This document shows positions 18,006-21,135 of a DNA stretch of 21,135 nucleotides, in pieces (position 1 is the first letter of the stretch; every line of letters begins with the position of its first letter). Under the pieces are notes generated by a model, which saw only the letters and a list, made by a program, of their open reading frames with translations, had not been told where the DNA came from and made no database searches. A program made the translations under genes and the position numbers. The stretch is taken from assembly GCF_000485595.1 (NCBI RefSeq), contig NW_014577346.1, forward strand, positions 18,365 through 39,499, written 5' to 3'. Source of the DNA: Priapulus caudatus (Eukaryota; Priapulida; Priapulimorpha; Priapulimorphida; Priapulidae).

Positions 18006-18737
18006 AGGGGCCCGTGTTGCTCAGAAAAAAATTAGGTCTTTACATTAAACTTAACATTAACTGTTTCTGCTTAAAGGTTGCCCAGAAACTTGTAAAGTTA
18101 AAGCAGAATTAAAAATTTACCGTACTTTTCTCTTAACTAAGCAGATCCCTAGGACCTTCTTAACGTTTATATATTAAGTCTGAAAATAACACATTTACCA
18201 CTACGAAATACACTTATAGCTGATATTATATTTTATAATACATGAACTAAAATGTGTTTTCTATTGAAAACAGAGTTCAAAATCATAATACTTATCTGGT
18301 AAGTAAAACAAAACAACTTTAAAAAGCTTTACAATGACGTATGGATTTGTTCTCTTGTTTTAAAGGTTCTGCAACGCTTTGCTAGCGATTCTCGCGTCTC
18401 GAGCGTTACCAGGGTGTGAGAATTTGTCTTGTTGTGCAGAATAAATACATGACCACGTAATTTTTCATCAAATATTATTTATATGTGGTTAGCCATCATA
18501 ATATGCATAAATTACTGTAATGTACAATAAATGTGTATGAATTTGAATTTTGTGATCGATTCTCATCCAATCAGCAGCCTTGTGACATGAAATTATGAAG
18601 TTCATGTTATCGTAAGTTTTCACTTAAGTAAGTTTAGTTTAAGTTGGTTTTTGGCAACGCTATTAAAATTAACCTTAACATTAACATTAGACTTAAAATT
18701 AATCGTAACTTTACGAAGTTTCTGACAACGGGCCCCT
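18006..18737. mobile_element. Inverted-repeat element with AGGGGCCCGT ends
   Basis: The left end AGGGGCCCGTGTTGCTCAGA and the right end, read on the other strand (AGGGGCCCGTTGTCAGAAAC), are near-identical, with a 2-3 base difference in the middle. Inside, GTTGCCCAGAAACTTGTAAAG (left) again matches the sequence following the right end. The element is 732 bp, AT-rich and has no transposase. GGGCCC-type ends with a CAGAAA motif are common in marine invertebrate MITEs. No clear target duplication is visible, so the superfamily is left open. Confidence 0.75.
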
Positions 18738-18739
18738 GG

Positions 18740-19098
18740 TCCTTTAATACTCTTTGTAGAGAATGTACATCTGCCGGTAAAGGCTTGAGACCATACAAAA
18801 ATATGGCATTTTATCAGTATCAAAACAATGTCAGATATTAAAGTATGAAAGACAAAAGCATTGGCTGTATACCCAAGACTCTGCAACAAAATATAAACAC
18901 ATCATTCAATAAATATTAAATAGAATAAAATATGGACTATTAGTGCACCCAAGGCTCTGCAATATAAAATACACGTCATAAACTCCTAGAATATGGTACT
19001 CACCTCACCTCTGAACACTTGACATTTTCCGATCCACTTGGCACATCCACCGATGCCACTATAAAACATATGATGCCACTACAAACCATATATATGCA
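18740..19098. other. Mostly non-coding; one short Cys-containing frame
   Basis: Next to the inverted-repeat element lies WSFNTLCRECTSAGKGLRPY (ending at TAA 18839-18841), discussed with the 17937-18005 segment. The remainder is AT-rich with two short direct repeats of a CCCAAG(A/G)CTCTGCAA word (about 18873 and 18948) and no supported gene. Confidence 0.35.
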
Positions 19099-19215
19099 CT
19101 AACCCTAAGCCTAACCCTAACCTTAACCCTAACCCTAACTCTAACCCTTTGCAACATTTGGTCTATCGTACCTTCCGTCTATATAGGGCTGCCGCGGGGT
19201 TAGGGTTAGGGTTAG
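19099..19215. repeat. Interstitial telomeric repeats in both orientations
   Basis: Degenerate CCCTAA repeats at 19099-19148 are followed 48 bp later by three TTAGGG units in the opposite sense at 19197-19215. The animal telomere repeat is TTAGGG. Head-to-head tracts of this kind are typical of subtelomeres, of repaired breaks, or of ancient fusions. Confidence 0.85.
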
Positions 19216-19379
19216 TCAGAAAGCGCTGAACGAGCCAGGTCAAACAGAGTTCAAACTGCCGGGCATTTAAGAAATCGAAGACCGTGCCCGGCTGGCAAAA
19301 TTTTCCGGACCACAGCTAATCAGCGCACTCCATTCACTAGACTTCCTCGAAGCAACAATGTAAAATGAATACCACCTAT

Positions 19380-19398
19380 CCCTAACCCTAACCCTAAC
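19380..19398. repeat. Interstitial telomeric repeat
   Basis: Three CCCTAA units in the same orientation as the tract at 19099. It lies between two GCCCGGCTG-containing segments (about 19287 and 19513). Confidence 0.85.
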
Positions 19399-19546
19399 AC
19401 GTACCCGAACGCTAACACTAACTATAATCCAACCATATATATTTAAGAACCATTTATTACAAAACACTATCTATGGTGGGTCCAGAACTCAAGTGGGAAA
19501 AAAAATTTCGCGCCCGGCTGCCGGGCATATAGCCACAGCGTATAAT

Positions 19547-19629
19547 TTAACATCAGGAGTGTATCAATTGTATCAATTGATAGTGTATTACAATTGTATC
19601 AAGTGTATCAATTGATATACTCCTGTTAA
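19547..19629. repeat. Short TTAA-flanked fold-back with CATCAGGAGT ends
   Basis: TTAACATCAGGAGTGTATC at the left and GATATACTCCTGTTAA at the right are near-complementary. Several ATCAATTG/CAATTGAT words lie between them, so the whole 80 bp can fold on itself. Its ends resemble those of the hairpin at 7634-7679. The right TTAA (19626-19629) is shared with the next element. Confidence 0.6.
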
Positions 19630-20190
19630 CATGCGTCTAAACAGAGGAATTGCTCCGACCTGTGATTGGAGAATAAAAATAGACCCCGCCCACTTTTCCA
19701 ATTTTGGAGGATAAAAATAGAATTCGTGGCGTTTCGTTTCACCGGTCGTAGCCGCGCATGCATATTTGCTAATTAATTAGACTAATCGCGCTTCAATAGA
19801 CTCAAAATTCACGGCCCAAGGATAGAGAACATGGGTCCCAATAAAACCAATGTGCCTAACCCTAACCCTAACCCTAACCATAACCCTAACCTATTATATT
19901 GATATAATATTATATTTATATTGATGTAAATGACATTGGTTTTATTGGGACCCATGTTCTCTATCCTTGAACTAAATTCACAGAGATTAAGGCTAAGACA
20001 TGACTTTTGTGTCTATAATAGCTAGAATTTATAGAAATATAACTCGAATCGTTCGCTCCATATATATATGATAGTTAGTACACGTTCCTACCGGTCATAG
20101 CATAATAGCGTATGCGGCGGGAGTGGGCGGGGTCTATTTTTATCTTCCAATCACAGGTCGGAGCAATTCCTCTGTTTAGACGCATGTTAA
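19626..20190. mobile_element. TTAA-flanked fold-back element with a telomeric core
   Basis: The outer arms 19626-19693 and 20123-20190 are complementary at 66 of 68 positions, and TTAA lies at both outer ends. The inner arms 19817-19852 and 19934-19969 are perfectly complementary over 36 bp. Between the inner arms lie five to six CCCTAA-type units (19855-19893) and an AT palindrome. TTAA duplications are made by piggyBac and Kolobok transposases, so a non-autonomous member of one of these is likely. No coding sequence is inside. Confidence 0.8.
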
Positions 20191-20209
20191 TTTATAGTTA
20201 CTTATAGTT

Positions 20210-20330
20210 ATGCTGAGAGGGTCTATGTCCCCCGGGGTACTGCCGGAATGTACCCTGGGTACGGTCCGGTATACCGGAACGTACCCTGGTACTATCTAAT
20301 AGTAATATGCCGGACCGTACCTCGCCTACT
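20210..20330. repeat. GTACC/CCGG-rich short-repeat cluster
   Basis: CCGGAATGTACCCTGG (about 20243) and CCGGAACGTACCCTGG (about 20275) are direct repeats. The palindrome GTTCCGGTATACCGG-like sequence lies between them, and GGACCGTACC follows. The tract lies directly outside the fold-back element and before the last telomeric units. Confidence 0.55.
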
Positions 20331-20364
20331 TCACTAACGAGTCTAGGGAGTCGCCTACGCCTAC

Positions 20365-20379
20365 TCCCTAACCCTAACC
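20365..20379. repeat. Interstitial telomeric repeat
   Basis: Two CCCTAA units plus a partial third, directly before the second copy of the composite repeat. Confidence 0.75.
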
Positions 20380-20397
20380 ATATCCAGTGCTCGAAAT

Positions 20398-21135
20398 TCA
20401 CGCACACACGTGCACGTTTACACGCACGCACACACGCACGCATGCACGCATGTGTACGTACACACGCACGCACGCACGCACGCACATACGTGTACGTGCA
20501 AACGCACGCACGCATGCACGCATGTGTACGTGCACACGCACGCACGCACATACGTGTACGTGCAAACCAACGTGGCGACGCAGTTACGTGGCGACGCAGT
20601 TACGTGGCGACGCATTTACGTGGCGCCCATGTGGCGACGCGGTGAAGCAGTTACGTGGCGACGCGACCACGTCGCGGCCATGTGGCGACGCGGTGACGCA
20701 GTTACGTGGCGACGTAGTTACGTGGCGACGCGACCACGTCGCGGCCATGTGGCGACGCGGTGACGCAGTTACGTGGCGACGTAGTTACGTGGCGACACGA
20801 CGACGTCGCGCCAATGTTGCGACGCAGTGACGTAGTTACGTGGCGACGCGACCACGATCTCGCGAGAATGTGAGTTGCAAATCCCCGGCGAACCCCGCCA
20901 ACGAGAGCAAGCTGGCTATTGTTTTATATCGGCTGTAAACCAGGCTTTCATTTTTAAGGGGCGCGATCGCGCTCGCGCTCCACCGCGCACCCGAAATTGT
21001 GCCATGGTGCGCGCATCATCGCTCCTCATAAAAGTGGTTGAAATCGCGCACCAAAAGTATGTATACTATGTTGAAATAGTGCTCCATAGAGTTCTCAATG
21101 TAGTGGGGTAAAAAAAGGTTAGCAACACACAACAA
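20398..21135. repeat. Composite repeat, copy 2: CACG tract, CpG-rich satellite and tail (cut by window end)
   Basis: 20398-20570 is built of CGCACGCA, ATGCACGCATGTGTACGT and ACATACGTGTACGTGCAAAC units. 20571-20868 is the satellite: a 16-mer GTTACGTGGCGACGCA alternates with a 51-bp unit holding ACCACGTCGCGGCCATGTGG, giving a 67-bp higher-order period. 20872-21135 is the tail, which starts GAGTTGCA and runs to the window edge inside the same ACACAACAA word seen in copy 1. This copy is cleaner than copy 1. Confidence 0.9.
20858..20867. promoter_or_regulatory. TCTCGCGAGA palindrome at the satellite/tail junction
   Basis: A perfect TCTCGCGAGA palindrome, known in animals as a CpG-containing core-promoter motif, lies at the border between satellite and tail. 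Copy 1 has the same place spoiled by one extra G (11736-11746). Promoter activity here is inference. Confidence 0.35.

Noticed and set aside
20198-20830. Open frames on both strands over the second composite repeat
   Set aside because: Same reason: repeat translation with no protein-like features.
20571-20868. CRISPR-like array
   Set aside because: The units are contiguous satellite repeats without unique spacers, in an animal genome.
10976-21135. LTR retrotransposon with the composite repeats as LTRs
   Set aside because: No gag, protease, reverse transcriptase or integrase frame lies between them, and the repeats contain simple tracts and satellite instead of LTR features. A large tandem unit is more likely.

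Overview
The window looks like nuclear DNA from an invertebrate animal. Coding tracts are split by introns with GT/AG borders. TTAGGG-type telomeric repeats occur inside the sequence. Several intact or broken DNA-transposon and LINE remnants are present, and there is no sign of bacterial operons. Frequent ACATGTA/TACATGTA words and the transposase families suggest a marine lophotrochozoan, most likely a bivalve mollusc. That placement is inference. No tRNA, rRNA or CRISPR array was seen.

Layout. 1-210 is the right end of a hAT-type element. 621-860 is a lone exon of a short tryptophan-rich N-terminal module. 1087-1899 is an intact L1/Tx1-type LINE ORF1 without an ORF2. 1900-3660 is mostly non-coding, with a CCAAT/TATA promoter-like cluster near 2317-2408. 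3694-9732 is the main gene region, all on the plus strand. Gene A (3694-7436, three exons) is a DDE-type transposase-like protein. Gene B (7746-9732, two visible exons) is a P-element/THAP9-like RNase-H transposase. Both carry frameshifts and stops. A 728-bp hAT element sits in the last visible intron of gene B, exactly at the splice acceptor, and its 8-bp target duplication copied the acceptor AG.

9733-10975 has no recognisable gene. 10976-12038 and 20398-21135 are two direct copies of one composite repeat: a CACG/CGCA tract, a CpG-rich satellite built on a 16-mer, and a shared tail of about 265-290 bp. 13266-14076 is an orphan exon of a third transposase-like family, with an acidic N-terminus and a Cys cluster. 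14772-15349 is an inverted-repeat element that carries a 46-residue MADF-like reading frame. 15729-18005 holds fragments of unrecognised, frameshifted coding sequence. 18006-18737 is another inverted-repeat element. 19099-20379 is rich in telomeric repeats and holds a TTAA-flanked fold-back element with telomeric repeats at its centre.

Taken together, this is a transposon-rich, possibly subtelomere-like region in which three unrelated transposase-like genes lie on one strand. One caution governs all pseudogene calls. The two copies of the composite-repeat tail differ mainly by single-base insertions and deletions, with few substitutions. That pattern is typical of unpolished long-read sequence, so some frameshifts may be sequencing errors. 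The in-frame stop codons are harder to explain that way.
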